DNA of 64,000 nt from Palsa-506 sp963709075 (GCA_963709075.1 CAVPUY010000006.1:75793-139792), one strand, 5' to 3'; counted from the first letter of the stretch, positions 24,567 through 35,124 are shown. Numbers and translations: made by a program. The notes: a model not told the origin generated them from the letters alone.

Positions 24567-26055
24567 ATGGCACGCTGGCGCGCCCTCCCCAGGCCCGCCC
24601 GGTACGCTGCCCTGCTGCTGGCGGGCGCGCTGCCGGTGCTCGCGTTCCCGGCGCCCAACCTGGAGTTCATCGCGTGGTTCGGCCTGCTGCCTGGCCTGCT
24701 GATGATCCGCGCGTCGGCAACCGCCAGGCAGGCCGCGGTAGCCGGCCTGGTGGTTCGGCGGCGGCTACCTGCTCGCCGCGCTCTACTGGCTGATCCCGAA
24801 TCTCGGCCCGGGGCTGCTCCTGGTCGTCGCGGTCCTCGGCGCGCTCTGGGCCGCCCCTGGCGTGGCCTGCTGGGCCCTGCTCCGGCCGCCGGTCAGCGCG
24901 CGCCGCGCGCTGGCGGCGCTTTTCGTCGTGCCGAGCTGCTGGCTGGTCGGCGAATGGATCCGGTCCTGGCAGGGCTTCGGCGGCCCGTGGGCAGTTTTCG
25001 GTGCGAGCCAGTGGCAGCATCCTGCGGTGCTGGCGCTGGCCGCCGTCGGCGGCGTCTGGCTGGTCAGCTTCACCCTGGTCGCGGCCAACACCGGCCTCGC
25101 AATACTGATCGCGGCCAGCAGCGGGTTGACCCGGCTGGTCGGCGCGGCGGGCGCCGTTGTCGCGGTAGCCGCCGGGCCGACCGCGTACGCGCTCACCGCG
25201 CCCCCGCCGGTCAGCCGGACGGTCACGATCGCGATGGTCCAGCCCGGAGTCGTGCACAACCCGAGAATCCGGGTGGACGCCAGCCAGCGGCTGTCCGCCC
25301 GGCTGCGCCCCGGCCAGGCCGACCTGATCGCCTGGGGCGAGAGCAGCGTGGGCTATGACCTTGACACTCACGCCGCGCTGCTGCACCAGCTGGAGCGGCT
25401 CTCCGCGACGGACGGCGCGCAGCTGCTGGTGAACCAGGACTCGATTGCACCCGACGGCGCGAAGTCAAAGGTCGCCGTGCTGATCGGCAGCAACGGCATC
25501 GACGGCAGGTACGTCAAGACCCGTCTGGTGCCATTCGGCGAGTACATCCCGTTCCGGCAGCAGCTCGGCTGGCTGGCGAAGATCAGCAGGGCAGCGCCGC
25601 AGAACATGATCCCCGGCTCCGGTGCACACGTGCTCAAGGTCACACCGCCAGGCGGCAGGCCGCTCAGGATCGGCGTGCTGATCTGCTTCGAGTCCGCGTT
25701 TCCCGACATGTCCAGGGCCGACACCGATCTTGGTGCCCAGGCGATCATCTACCAGACCTCGGACTCCACCTGGCAGTCCAGCTGGGAATGGGCGCTGGCG
25801 CAGCACGCGTCCCTCGGCGCGCTGCGCGCCGCCGAGACCGGGCGGCCGGTCATGCAGGCCGCGCTGACCGGCGACTCCGCCGCGTTCGACGACCGCGGCC
25901 GGCTGCTCGCCTGGGCCGGGCCGGGCAAGCGTGGCGTCATCCTGGTGCACCTGCGGCTGCCCGCGGCCGCCAGCCGCACGGTTTATGACCGGCTGGGTGA
26001 CTACATCCCGTGGACAGCCACCGGGATCGAGCGCTGGCAGCGGCCACCGCCCTGA
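24567..26055 (+). CDS. lnt: Second apolipoprotein N-acyltransferase (Lnt paralogue), one frame break
   Basis: A second Lnt, about 495 aa. The ATG at 24567 begins MARWRALPRPARYAALLL. Near 24750 one extra G in CTGGTGGTTC shifts the frame. Removing it gives AGLWFGGGYLLAALYWLIP, a normal Lnt membrane segment, so the two reading frames are one gene. The nitrilase-domain residues are Glu in LIAWGESSVG, Lys in YVKTRLVPFGEYIPF, and Cys in VLICFESAF. It lacks the N-terminal low complexity and hexapeptide insertion of the paralogue upstream. Between the two genes an 18-bp sequence (GAATCCGGACGGCGGACT) is repeated twice. Tandem Lnt paralogues in actinomycetes may differ in acyl donor or target, but that is not visible here. 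Confidence 0.87.
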
Positions 26056-26297
26056 TCCGGGCGGACCGCAGGCGGCATCGGCGTGGTCCCGGGCATCGCC
26101 CGGCGCGGATACTGTTGGAGCGCAACCACCGGAATGGTTCGTCCGTCACAGTTACGAGCGGTTCCGCCGAGAACTGCGTCCCTGGCCCCGTCGCCGGACC
26201 CGGCAGACGGGGACGGGCCAGCCGCCGTGACGCCGTGAGCACGGCCGTTCAGCAGTGCCCCTGGCGGGTACCAGCCAATCAGCAGCAGGAGGGTCAG

Positions 26298-27615
26298 GTG
26301 CGGGACGGCAGCGAATCGCGCCAGCGCCGCGGCGGGCTCGCCGCCGTAGCCATCGGCGGTGCGCTGTGCCTGCTCATCGCCGGGTGCCAGGGCGGTTCAG
26401 GGCAGGCCGCAAGCGCCGGCGGCGGCTCGGCAGCGAGCACGTCGCCATCCGCCGCGGGCATGCGGCTGATCATTGCCCCGGCCACCGGTGCCAGGCACGT
26501 CAATCCGGCCAAGGGCATCACCGTCACCGCCGCAGGCGGCAAGATCAGCGGCGTGACCGTGCAGTACTCGGGGGCCCAGCTGACCGGCACGGCAGGCAAC
26601 CCGGTGCGCGGCAAGCTCGACGCCGGCCAAGACCCGCTGGCACAGCAAATGGACGCTGTCCCCGGCGGCGAAGTACACCGTGACCGCGAAAGCGGTCAGC
26701 GCATCGGGCCAGCCAGTCACGGAGACGAGCTCGTTCCGCACGCTCCGGCCTGCCCAGACCTTCCAGACCATGATCTTCGAGGGCTACCACAAGACCTACG
26801 GCGTCGGCATGCCGATCATGCTTACCTTCAGCGAGCCGATCACCAACAAGGCAGCGGTGGAAAGGTCGCTCCAGATCAAGACCTCGAAGCCGGTGGCCGG
26901 GGCGTGGTCCTGGGATGGCGACAGGGCGCTCGACTTCCGGCCGCGCGGCTACTGGCCGCCGCATACCAGGGTCAGCTTCACCGGGCACCTGGACGGCGTC
27001 GAGGGCGCACCCGGGGTCTACGGCATGCACACGCTGACGCAGTCGTTCAGCATCGGCAGGTCGCTGATCGTGGTGGCCAGCACCGCCAGCCACCACATGC
27101 GGCTCTACCGGGCCGGCAAGCTGTTCCGCAAGTGGCCGATCAGCACCGGCAGGCCGGGCGACAACACGCCGAACGGCACCTACCTGACCATCGACAAGGG
27201 CAACCCGGTGCTGATGAAGGGCCCGGGCTACAGCCTCGAGGTGCCCTGGTCGGTCCGGTTCACCTGGTCCGGCGACTACCTGCATGACGCGTACTGGTCG
27301 GTCGGCGAGCAGGGCTTCACGAACGTGAGCCACGGCTGCGTGAACATGGCGCCTGCCGACGCGGAGATGTACTACAAGATGGAACTGCCCGGCGACCCGG
27401 TGACCGTCACCGGCAGCCCCAAGGCGGGCGTCTGGGACAACGGCTGGACCGAGTGGTTCCTGTCCTGGCACAAGTACCTGAAGGGCAGCGCGCTGCACAT
27501 GGCCGTGCAGGCCGGCCCGGCCGGCAGCACGTTCGTGAGCCCGTCTTCGCTGACGGCGGCGAAGCCGGCACCGCCGCTTGGCGCGCCGCCGGCCAACAAC
27601 TGGGCCGCCTCCTGA
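26298..27615 (+). CDS. L,D-transpeptidase lipoprotein (YkuD), one frame break
   Basis: Cell-wall cross-linking enzyme of the mycobacterial Ldt type that forms 3-3 peptide cross-links outside the membrane. The GTG at 26298 follows AGGAGGG. The lipoprotein signal ends CLLIAGC (lipobox IAGC), followed by a Gly/Ser/Ala linker. Two Ig-like domains come next. In the first, an extra base near 26625 breaks the frame; corrected, the text reads AKTRWHSKWTLSPAAKYTVTAKAV. The YkuD domain contains TGRPGDNTPNGTY, and the catalytic cysteine lies in NVSHGCVNMAPADA. The C-terminal GVWDNGWTEWFLSWHKYL region is typical of LdtMt2-like proteins. The product would be about 438 aa. It may be a substrate of the Lnt pair next door. 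Confidence 0.9.
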
Positions 27616-27660
27616 CCGGCAGCCTGCCGCTCGCTGGCGGGACCGGCATGCCCCGCCGGA

Positions 27661-28411
27661 TCACTCGGCGGCCGGCGGTGCCTGCTGCCGGAGCGCCGCG
27701 GGCTACATCGAGTTCGTGGCTGGCCCCGCGGCTGACAGCCGCCGCGTCCGCGATTACGGTGACGAGCCGGGCAGCCGCGCTCGGCGTACAGCCGCGCGGT
27801 AGCGCCGTCCGAGGCGTGCACCCCGGCCGGCTTGCCTGCCGCGGCGCAGGCAGCCCAGATTCGCTCAAGCGCCGGGCGCAGCACCGGGTCCGCCGGATCG
27901 AGCGCGCAGCCAAGAGAGAGCGACAAGTCCCTGGGGCCGACATAGATCCCGTCGACGCCGTCCACCGCCAGGGTGGCCTCGATCTCAGCAACGGCGTTCG
28001 CCGACTCGACCATCACGATGCACAGCGGCTGGCCGGCCCGGCCAGCACGCCGCCCGCCGACCGGTAGCCGTCCGGCGGGTAGCGGCATGCGCCGGCCACG
28101 GCGGCGGCCTGCTCCGCGGAATCGACGTTGGGGACGATCACGCCATGGCAGCCGAGGTCGAGCGCGCGCCCGAGGTCGGCCGGATGCGCGCGCCTGACCC
28201 TGGCGAGCGGCGTCGCGCCCGCGAGGCCGATGGCCGCGGTGATGCCGGGCAGGTCGTGCTCGGTCGCCGCGCCGTGCTGCAGGTCGATGACCACATAGTC
28301 CAGGCCGGGAACGGCCAGGGCGCGCACGCTGACCGCCCCGGCAAGAACTGACCACGCGCCGAACACCACATCACCGCGCCGGACCCGGCGGCCAAACGGC
28401 TCGTCATTCAT
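27661..28411 (-). pseudogene. HpcH/HpaI-type aldolase, frame-broken
   Basis: Class II pyruvate-dependent aldolase/citrate-lyase-like protein of about 250 codons, readable only by joining frames. From the ATG at 28411 it gives FGAWSVLAGAVSVRALAVPG, DYVVIDLQHGA (the typical catalytic segment) and GVIVPNVDSAEQAA. It breaks near 28045 and continues PLCIVMVESANAVAEIEATL (metal-binding Glu) and VDGIYVGPRDLSLSLG. A second break near 27778 leads to ARLVTVIADAAAVSRGASHELD. No stop follows in that frame until well inside the Ldt gene. The TGA at 27661 in another frame is the likeliest original end, implying a third break. It is convergent with the Ldt gene. The start has no clear ribosome binding site. 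Confidence 0.7.
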
Positions 28412-28631
28412 CGCATAAGCCAAGCACACAGGCAAAGCCCAGCAATCTCCCAGCCAGCTCGCAGGACCCCGGTCCGTGCACATCGAAGCCGGCGAAGCGG
28501 AGTTTCCTGTCCATGACGTGCATATGTCTCAGCATGGCGAACTCTCACCGGTTTGCCAGCTGAGGTGCGCTGCCCCTCTACACTCGGCGTTACGCAAATA
28601 GACAACAGCGGACGTTTTGGGTGGGAGTGGC

Positions 28632-29999
28632 ATGATTCGTAGGAGTCGTCAGGTCGCCGGGACGCTGATCGGCGTTGCCGCGAGCACGCTCGCGATCACT
28701 ATCGCGGGCACCGCCGCGCCCGCCGTTGCCGCCGCGCACAAGTCGGTGTCGCCCAGGCCGGCCAGCGGCACGCCGCAGCTCGCGCCGAACGGGAAGGTTG
28801 AGCAGGTCAGGAAGCTCGTGAAGTGCGGAAGGCGGATGTACGCGGTCGGCAGCTTCACCAAGATCAGCCAAGGCGCCCGGGTCTTCAACCGGCGCAACGC
28901 GTTCAGCTTCAAGGCGACCGCGCCCTACGCCGTGACCAACTGGCGGCCGGGAGTAAACGGCGAGGTTAATTCCATCGCCTTCAAGGGCCACAACTGCTCA
29001 AGCGCTTACCTGGGCGGCTCATTCAGCCGCGTGCACGGGACCAGGGCCAGGAACATCGCAAAGGTCAACACGTCGACCGGCGCGGTCAGAAAGAGGTTCC
29101 GCCGCCGGGCGGATAACACGGTCGAGACGATAGTGGTACACCGCCGGCATGTACTGGCCGGCGGATTCTTTAAGTCCATCAACGGCTCAGGGCGGAACTA
29201 CTACGCGAGCCTGAACTCGAGGACCGGCCGGGACGACCGCTACCTGAGGCTTTCCATCTCCGGCCATTACAGTTTCCCCGGCGTGCAGGGCAACCGCACC
29301 CGGATCTACAACCAGCAGCTCAACCCGCGCGGCCGCAGGCTATTGGTGGAGGGCGACTTCACCAGGGTGCACGGCACCCACCGGGAGCAGATCTTCATGC
29401 TCAGCCTGCGCCGGACGCGGGCGCGGGTAACCAAGTGGCGTTCCCGGGAGTTCTACCAGGACTGCGCGACGAGCGAGCCGTTCTGGGCGCAGGCCGCATC
29501 GTGGTCGCCGGACGGTTCCACCGTCTACATCGCCGCGAACGGCATGCAGCCGGCCGGCATCAGCACCAGCGATCCGCGCTCCGGGCTCTGCGATGCGGCG
29601 TCGGCCTTCCCGTCCGCGGACCGGAGGGTCCGCGACAAGTGGATCAACTACACCGGCTGCGACTCGCTGTTCTCCACCGCGGCGGACTCAAGTACCGCGT
29701 ACTTCGCCGGGCACGAGCGGTGGGCGGACAACTCAGACGGCTGCAACGCCGCTGGTCCCGGCGCGATATCCGCTCCAGGCCTGGGCGGGTTCGTGCCGGG
29801 CACCGGAAAGCTGGTGCTCAACTCCGGCGGCACGGCGGGGCTGTATAGCAGGTCTCGCGGGCTCGGCGCCGACGACATGCTGATGACCAGAAAGGGCCTG
29901 TGGATTGCCAGCGACAACTTCGATGCCGACAAGACCGGCTTCGACAAGTGCGGCGGCCAGGCCGGGCACGCGGGCATCTGCTTCCTTCCCGGCGGGTGA
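28632..29999 (+). CDS. Secreted propeller-like repeat protein
   Basis: A 455-aa secreted protein. The ATG at 28632 follows GGGAG and begins an N-terminal signal peptide (IRRSRQVAGTLIGVAASTLA ... AAPAVAAA). The mature part has repeated blade-like units: YAVGSFTKISQG, AYLGGSFSRVHGTRARN, LAGGFFKSINGSG and VEGDFTRVHGTHREQ, each with a G-x-F core spaced about 50-60 residues apart. This pattern resembles delta-60/PQQ-type beta-propellers. Several Cys residues in the C-terminal half (YQDCATSEPF, GLCDAASA, NYTGCDSL, DGCNAAG, FDKCGG) suggest disulfides. No catalytic motif was recognised; a binding or structural role outside the cell is plausible. The frame is intact. Confidence 0.75.
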   Translation: MIRRSRQVAGTLIGVAASTLAITIAGTAAPAVAAAHKSVSPRPASGTPQLAPNGKVEQVRKLVKCGRRMYAVGSFTKISQGARVFNRRNAFSFKATAPYAVTNWRPGVNGEVNSIAFKGHNCSSAYLGGSFSRVHGTRARNIAKVNTSTGAVRKRFRRRADNTVETIVVHRRHVLAGGFFKSINGSGRNYYASLNSRTGRDDRYLRLSISGHYSFPGVQGNRTRIYNQQLNPRGRRLLVEGDFTRVHGTHREQIFMLSLRRTRARVTKWRSREFYQDCATSEPFWAQAASWSPDGSTVYIAANGMQPAGISTSDPRSGLCDAASAFPSADRRVRDKWINYTGCDSLFSTAADSSTAYFAGHERWADNSDGCNAAGPGAISAPGLGGFVPGTGKLVLNSGGTAGLYSRSRGLGADDMLMTRKGLWIASDNFDADKTGFDKCGGQAGHAGICFLPGG

Positions 30000-30068
30000 G
30001 TTCAGGCCAGGCGGGCGCCACGCGCCGAGGTGCGGGCACCCGCCTGGCCGCGCCGGTAGGATGCCGGT

Positions 30069-30554
30069 GTGACGAGCAGCCTGCCTGCGACGGCACCCGC
30101 CGTACGGGCCGCGTACCGCGAAGAACTGAATGCCGGCCAACGATCGGCCCTGCTCAGCTGGCTGGCGTTTACCGCAACGTTCGGCACGGTACGCGGGATT
30201 ACCTACAGCATACGGGCGGGCAAGGGCCCGTTCCGCAATCTCAGCATCGGGACGGAGCACCTGCACCACTACATGTGGGGCATCGGCCTGGTCGCCGGGG
30301 TCGGCGCGGTGGCGGTGCACGGGACTGACGAGCGCCGCAGGCACCCGGCGGTAGCCGTCGGCTACGGTTCGGGACTTGCGCTGATCATCGACGAGTTCGC
30401 CTTGCTGCTCGATCTCAAGGACGTGTACTGGGCCAAGCAGGGCAGGATCTCGGTCGATCTGGGCATCGGTGCCAGCGCCCTGGCCGGGTGCTATTTCGCC
30501 GCGCTGCCGCTGCTGCGCGCGGTGGCCAGGCGGCGGCACCAGACGGCTGGCTGA
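30069..30554 (+). CDS. Small integral membrane protein, unknown function
   Basis: A 161-aa membrane protein starting at GTG 30069. It has about four hydrophobic segments: LLSWLAFTATFGTVRGITY, YMWGIGLVAGVGAVAVH, VAVGYGSGLALIIDEFALLL and IGASALAGCYFAALPLLRAV. Conserved-looking polar positions cluster at membrane borders, including TEHLHHYMWGI (His pair), IIDEFALLLDLKDVYW and RISVDLG. These His and Asp/Glu residues could form a metal or proton site, but no family function is known to me. It lies 69 bp after the propeller protein on the same strand and may be transcribed with it. Confidence 0.7.
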   Translation: MTSSLPATAPAVRAAYREELNAGQRSALLSWLAFTATFGTVRGITYSIRAGKGPFRNLSIGTEHLHHYMWGIGLVAGVGAVAVHGTDERRRHPAVAVGYGSGLALIIDEFALLLDLKDVYWAKQGRISVDLGIGASALAGCYFAALPLLRAVARRRHQTAG

Positions 30555-30753
30555 CCAGAGCAGGGCACGCCCGCGCCTGACTGGCCGGACGCAGGCCGCC
30601 GGCAGACGCGCGCTGGCGGACGCGGGCCGCCTGGCCGCCAATGTGCCGGGGGCCGCCCGCCTGCGAGGCCGCGGCAGGCGGACCGGGCCCGGTGAGACAG
30701 CCAGGGCGCGGCCGGGCATGACGGCCGGCCCGGGTATGCGGGATCATGAGCGG

Positions 30754-31811
30754 ATGAGCGAGCACGGCTGGGTCTGGCAGGCGCCGCCCGGGTGGCCAGC
30801 GCCGCCGGCTGGGTCCCACCGGATGGCTGGCAGGCGCCGCCGGACTGGCCGTCCCCGCCGGAAGACTGGGTCTACTGGGTCCATGCTGGCCAGCGCGAGC
30901 CAGCACCGGGCCAGCCGGCACCGGGCCAGCCGCCACCGGGCCAGCCGCCACCGGGCCAGCCGCCACCAGGCCAGCCGCCACCGAGCCAGCCAGCACCGGC
31001 GCAGCCGCCACCGGGCCAGCCAGCATCGGCCAGGCCGGCCGCCGCCCAGCCGACCGGGCCCCGGCCTGCCGCGCCGCAGCCGAGCGGGCCGCAGGGCCCC
31101 CAGTTCCCGCCGCCGGTCCGGATAGCCGAGCAGTCCCGGCGCGGGCTGGCGCTGGAAACCTGGTTCGTCGAGATAGCCTTCCTGCTCCCCGGGATCGTCG
31201 CCGCCGTCGACGTCCTCGCCGCGCACCTAGGCGGGGTCAGCGACATCAACCGGTTCCCCACCGTGGTCCCCGGCCATCCGGTAGAGAATCTCGTGATCGG
31301 CATTTTCAGCTACCTCGCCGTCGGTGCCGTGGTGCCGCTAGCCCTGCTGCTGCTGGCCAGGACGGGCCAGAGCCCGGCCAGGCTCGGGCTCAGCTTGCCC
31401 TGGTGGCGCCGCGACCTTTGGCCAGGCCTCGGACTCGCCGTCGGCGGCTACGGCGTGACGCTGCTTGTCGCGCTGCCTTTCACCGCGGTGGTAGCCCGGC
31501 ACAGCAGCCTGTTCAGCCAGGTCCGCACCGGGCATGTGCCGGAGTACTACATCCTGTTCGGCGTGGCGGTTTCGGCGATCACCGCCGTGACCGAGGAGAC
31601 CCTGGTCAGCGGCTACCTGCTGACCAGGCTTGAACAGTTCGGCTGGACCCCGCAGCGCGCGCTGCTGCTCAGCCTGACCCTGCGGACCAGTTACCACGTG
31701 TATTACGGGCTCGGCTTCATCTTCACCATCCCGGTCGGCTATCTGCTGACCCGTTCGTTCCAGAAGCACCGCCGCCTTAGCCCGGCCGATCCTCGCGCAT
31801 TTCATTTATGA
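30754..31811 (+). CDS. CPBP-family intramembrane metalloprotease-like protein with PPxW/PPGQ repeats, one frame break
   Basis: The ATG at 30754 begins MSEHGWVWQAPPGWPAPPAG. One base appears to be missing near 30808, after which WVPPDGWQAPPDWPSPPEDW continues in the next frame. This makes an N-terminal set of Trp-Pro-Pro repeats. Fifteen-bp tandem units then encode PPGQ repeats (about 30905-31020) in a disordered cytoplasmic linker. The membrane domain (31150-31811) has about six to seven helices. It carries the CPBP-type motif EETLVSGYLLTRLEQ and LRTSYHVYYG with the second conserved His. The first motif lacks the usual Arg (EExxxR), so catalytic competence is uncertain. Related proteins process prenylated peptides or bacteriocins, but most actinomycete members are uncharacterised. 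Confidence 0.75.
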
Positions 31812-31989
31812 CGCCGTCCTGATCACGATCAGCGTGCTAGCCGGATGAGCCCCGGGGTTCCCGTTTAAAAAAATCCTGGCATTTAACGCGGTTAACCATG
31901 GCCGGCCAGCGCCCGAGGGCCGGCTGGCGACCGGGCCGGGCTGTTAGCCGTCCGGGCGGCCGGGCGGCCGCCTTGCGTAATGTGTCGGG

Positions 31990-32547
31990 ATGGACGTTGA
32001 GGTGCTGCTGCGGCCGGTCGCCGAGGATGACCTGACAATGCTTGAACTGCTCTCGAATGACCCGGCCGCGACCGGCCCGCACGAATGGCACGGCTGGCGC
32101 GACCCGGGAATGTGGCGGCGGGGATGGGCCGATACCGGGCTGCTCGGTGACAGCGGCGGAGTGCTGATGGTCGATTGCGACGGCGACCGGGCCGGAACCG
32201 TGTCCTGGCGCCGGACGCAGACCGGGCCGACCTGCTACTGCTGGAGCATCGGGATCGGCCTGGCGCCGGAATACCGTGGCCGCGGCGTCGGCTCAGCGGC
32301 GCAGCGACTGCTCGTGCGGTATCTCTTCGCGCATACCCAGGTGAACCGCGTCCAGGCGGAGACCGAGATAACCAATATCGCCGAGCAGCGTTCGCTGGAG
32401 AAGGCCGGTTTCACCAGGGAGGGCGTACTGCGCGGCGCGATGTACCGCAACGGCCGGTGGCATGACGACGTGATCTACGGCGTGCTGCGGGCCGAGGTTG
32501 ACCTCGATCCGGACGACACAGTCCCGCCGGCGGCCGGGCACGTGTGA
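31990..32547 (+). CDS. GNAT-family N-acetyltransferase (RimJ/RimL-like)
   Basis: A 185-aa acetyl-CoA-dependent transferase starting at ATG 31990. The acetyl-CoA loop is PEYRGRGVGSAAQ, followed by VNRVQAETEITNIAEQRSLEKAGF and the C-terminal YRNGRWHDDVIYGVLR, all characteristic of RimJ/RimL-like members. The N-terminal LLRPVAEDDLTMLELL is also typical. The target amine is unknown. It is preceded by an AT-richer stretch (TTTAAAAAAATCC at about 31863-31875) that may carry its promoter. The frame is intact. Confidence 0.85.
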   Translation: MDVEVLLRPVAEDDLTMLELLSNDPAATGPHEWHGWRDPGMWRRGWADTGLLGDSGGVLMVDCDGDRAGTVSWRRTQTGPTCYCWSIGIGLAPEYRGRGVGSAAQRLLVRYLFAHTQVNRVQAETEITNIAEQRSLEKAGFTREGVLRGAMYRNGRWHDDVIYGVLRAEVDLDPDDTVPPAAGHV

Positions 32548-32636
32548 TATTGCTTGGATTCAAGCATTGCGTACCAGAGTGTTCTCGTTTGACCCCCTGG
32601 CGCGGGCTATCGCACCGGACGAAACGGATGTGCCTG

Positions 32637-33304
32637 ATGAGCATCGCTGATGAATCCGCACTGACGATCGCCGTACTCGGCGCCGGGGTTGTCGGCCGCA
32701 CCCTGGCCGCCGGCTGGGCCGGGCCGGCCACCGGGTGATCCTCGGCTCCCGTGATCCGGCCAGCGGCCGGGTCCGCGACGCCGTCGCCGAGGTCGCCGCC
32801 GCGTCGGGCGGTCAGGTGTCGGCCGGCCTGCACGCCGAAGCGGCGGCGGCGGCGGACGTTGCGGTGATCACTGTCCCCGGCGGCGAGGTGGCCGCGCTGA
32901 TCAGCCAGCTGGCGGGCGCGCTGCGCAGCCGGATCGTGATTGACGCAAGTAATGATGTCTCGGCGGGGACGGCGAGCATGAACGCTGTCGCCGCGCTGAC
33001 CGGCGCGGGCGCGGTCACGTTCCGCGCGTTCAATACTGTCGGCTGGGAGCAGATGCAGCGGCCGGCCTTCGGCCAGGTTCGCTCGGACATGCCCTACGCC
33101 GGGCCGGCCAGCGGCGCGGCCGGACGGACGGTCGACCGGCTCATCGCGGACATCGGCTTCCGGCCCATCCACCTCGGTGCCGACGACCGCGCGCTTGATG
33201 CCGTCGACGCCCTCGCCCGGGTGTGGTTCCTGCTCGCCTTCGGGCAGGGCTACGGCCGCCGTCTCGGGCTGCGCTTCCTGACCAAGGACGATGACGAGCC
33301 GTAA
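32637..33304 (+). CDS. NAD(P)-binding reductase (F420-dependent reductase/NADP oxidoreductase family), one frame break
   Basis: A dinucleotide-binding protein of about 222 aa. The N-terminal motif TIAVLGAGVVGRTLAAGW (from ATG 32637) is interrupted near 32722, where one base appears missing. The neighbouring frame continues AGHRVILGSRDP, restoring the usual second strand with the NADP-selective Ser-Arg pair. Downstream VAVITVPGGEVAAL, VIDASND and FRAFNTVGWEQM match the NADPH:F420 oxidoreductase-like (F420_oxidored) family. The upstream in-frame ATG at 32628 is an alternative start. The precise substrate cannot be derived. Confidence 0.8.
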
Positions 33305-33450
33305 TCGCGGACCAGCCCGCCGGGGCGGGCGCGCAGACTGGCCCGGCCCGCTGGCACGTTGTGCATCGCGCGATCGCGCGCCTTGGCAGGCGCGCCATCG
33401 GGCAATCGAGCACCCTTGACCGGCCGGCCCAGCGGTGGTTATAAGAAGTG

Positions 33451-35024
33451 ATGCCAGCCGACCGGAACGTGCCCACCACGACGACTCGGGCCAGCCACAA
33501 CCTCGCCCTGCTCGCGGAGCGAGCCTTCGAGCGCCTCGGTGATCACGAGTCGCTGATTTTCGAAGGCGCGAGCTATCGCTCCGGCCAGCTCTTCAGCCGG
33601 GCCCGTTCGCTCGCCGCGGGACTGTCCGGCCTGGGCATCGCGCCCGGCGACCGGGTAGCCGTGCTGATGGCAAACTGCCCTGAGGTACCGATCGCATACA
33701 ACGCCATCTGGCGGGCCGGCGCCGTGGTGACGCCGGTGGTGTTCCTGGTGGCGCCGGCCGAACTCGAGCACATCCTGGCGGACTCTTGCGCTGTCGCGCT
33801 GATCACCACGCCAGAACTGCTGGCCACGGCGATGACCGCGGCGGCAGGCGCCCCGCTGCTCCGGCACCTGATCGTGGCCGGCGGCGCACTGCCCGGGCCG
33901 CTGCCCGGGCACGTCCGCGCCGCCGATTTCGCCGAGCTGGAATCGGCTAGGGCGGGGAGCATCATCAGCCGCTCCGATGACGACCTCGCGGCGCTGATGT
34001 ATACCGGCGGCACGACCGGCCGGTCCAAGGGAGTAATGCTGACGCACCGCAATCTCTACCGGTGCTCGGCCAGCTCGCATGAATCGTCGCAGGCGGCCGG
34101 GGTAAGCCGGACGCTGGTGCCATTGCCGCTTTCGCATGCCTACGGAATGATCGTGACGCTGGTCGGCTTGCACACGGTCGAGCCGGGGCTCGCCGTGCTG
34201 CAGCGCTGGTTCGATCCGGCGCAGTGGCTGGCGCTTGCGCAGGAATACCGGGTCCAGCGGACTTCCCTGGTGCCGGCGATGATCCAGATGCTGCTCGCGC
34301 AGCCGCTTGAGGATGCCGACCTGTCCGCCCTCGTCTACGTCAACAGCGGCGCTGCGCCGCTGGCGGCCGAGACCCGCGAGCAATGGGAGCGCCGGGTGCC
34401 GGGCAGCCAGGTGCTGGAAGGCTACGGATGCACGGAGTCCGGGGCGGTGATCTCCACCAGCCCGCCGGGCGGCTACCGGGCAGGCTCGGTCGGTCTGCCC
34501 ATTCCCGGCTACCAGGTCACGATCAGGGACGACGCCGAGCGCGACCGGCCGGCCGGAGAGGACGGCGAGATCTGCGTCCGGTCCGAAGGCGTGATGACCG
34601 GCTACTGGAACTCCCCGGCGGAAACCTCATACGCGCTGCGGGACGGCTGGCTGCATACCGGGGACATCGGCCACCTCGACGCGGACGGCTACCTGTACGT
34701 GGTCGACCGCAAGAAGGACCTGATCATCCGGGGCGGCTTCAACGTCTTCCCGAGGGATGTCGAGGACGTGCTCGTGCAGCATCCGGCGGTCGCCATGGCG
34801 GGCGTCGTCGGCCTGCCGCGACCCCCGGCTGGGCGAAGAGATCGTGGCCTTCGTCGCACTGAGACCGGGCAGCACGGCGCTTCCGGCCGAACTCGCCGGG
34901 TTCGCCCGCGGCGCGGCTGGCCGCGCACAAGTGCCCGCGCGAGATACGGATCATCGACGCGCTGCCGCTGACCAGCGTCGGAAAGCTGGACAGGAAAGCG
35001 CTCCGCGCCCTGGCGCCGGGCTGA
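33451..35024 (+). CDS. AMP-dependent acyl-CoA synthetase/ligase, frame-broken near the C-terminus
   Basis: ATP-dependent acyl-adenylate-forming enzyme, about 523 codons. The P-loop motif is YTGGTTGRSKGVMLTH, followed by LPLSHAYG, GYGCTESG and the hinge motif VDRKKDLIIRGGFNVFP. Breaks near 34818 and 34912 shift the last 70 codons. In the correct frames the text is DPRLGEEIVAFVAL and then HKCPREIRIIDALPLTSVGK with the catalytic Lys, ending at TGA 35022-35024. ATG 33451 directly follows an in-frame GTG (33448). It resembles long- or medium-chain fatty-acid CoA ligases. The acyl substrate is unknown. It could in principle supply acyl-CoA to the carboxylase module but lies 27 kb away. Confidence 0.87.
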
Positions 35025-35080
35025 GGCAGGCAGCCCGGCGATCTTGGACCGCAGGCTTAACGAGCGGCACCGATAGATCT

Positions 35081-35124
35081 CGCTCTCGGGTAGATCTCGC
35101 TCTCGGGTAGATCCGCTCTCGGGC
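35081..35124. repeat. 17-bp tandem repeat, about three copies
   Basis: TAGATCTCGCTCTCGGG occurs twice in tandem and a third copy lacks one base (TAGATCCGCTCTCGGG). The array sits between the synthetase stop and the convergent VOC-gene stop, at the very 3' end of both. It is too short to encode anything. It may act only as a spacer. Confidence 0.8.
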
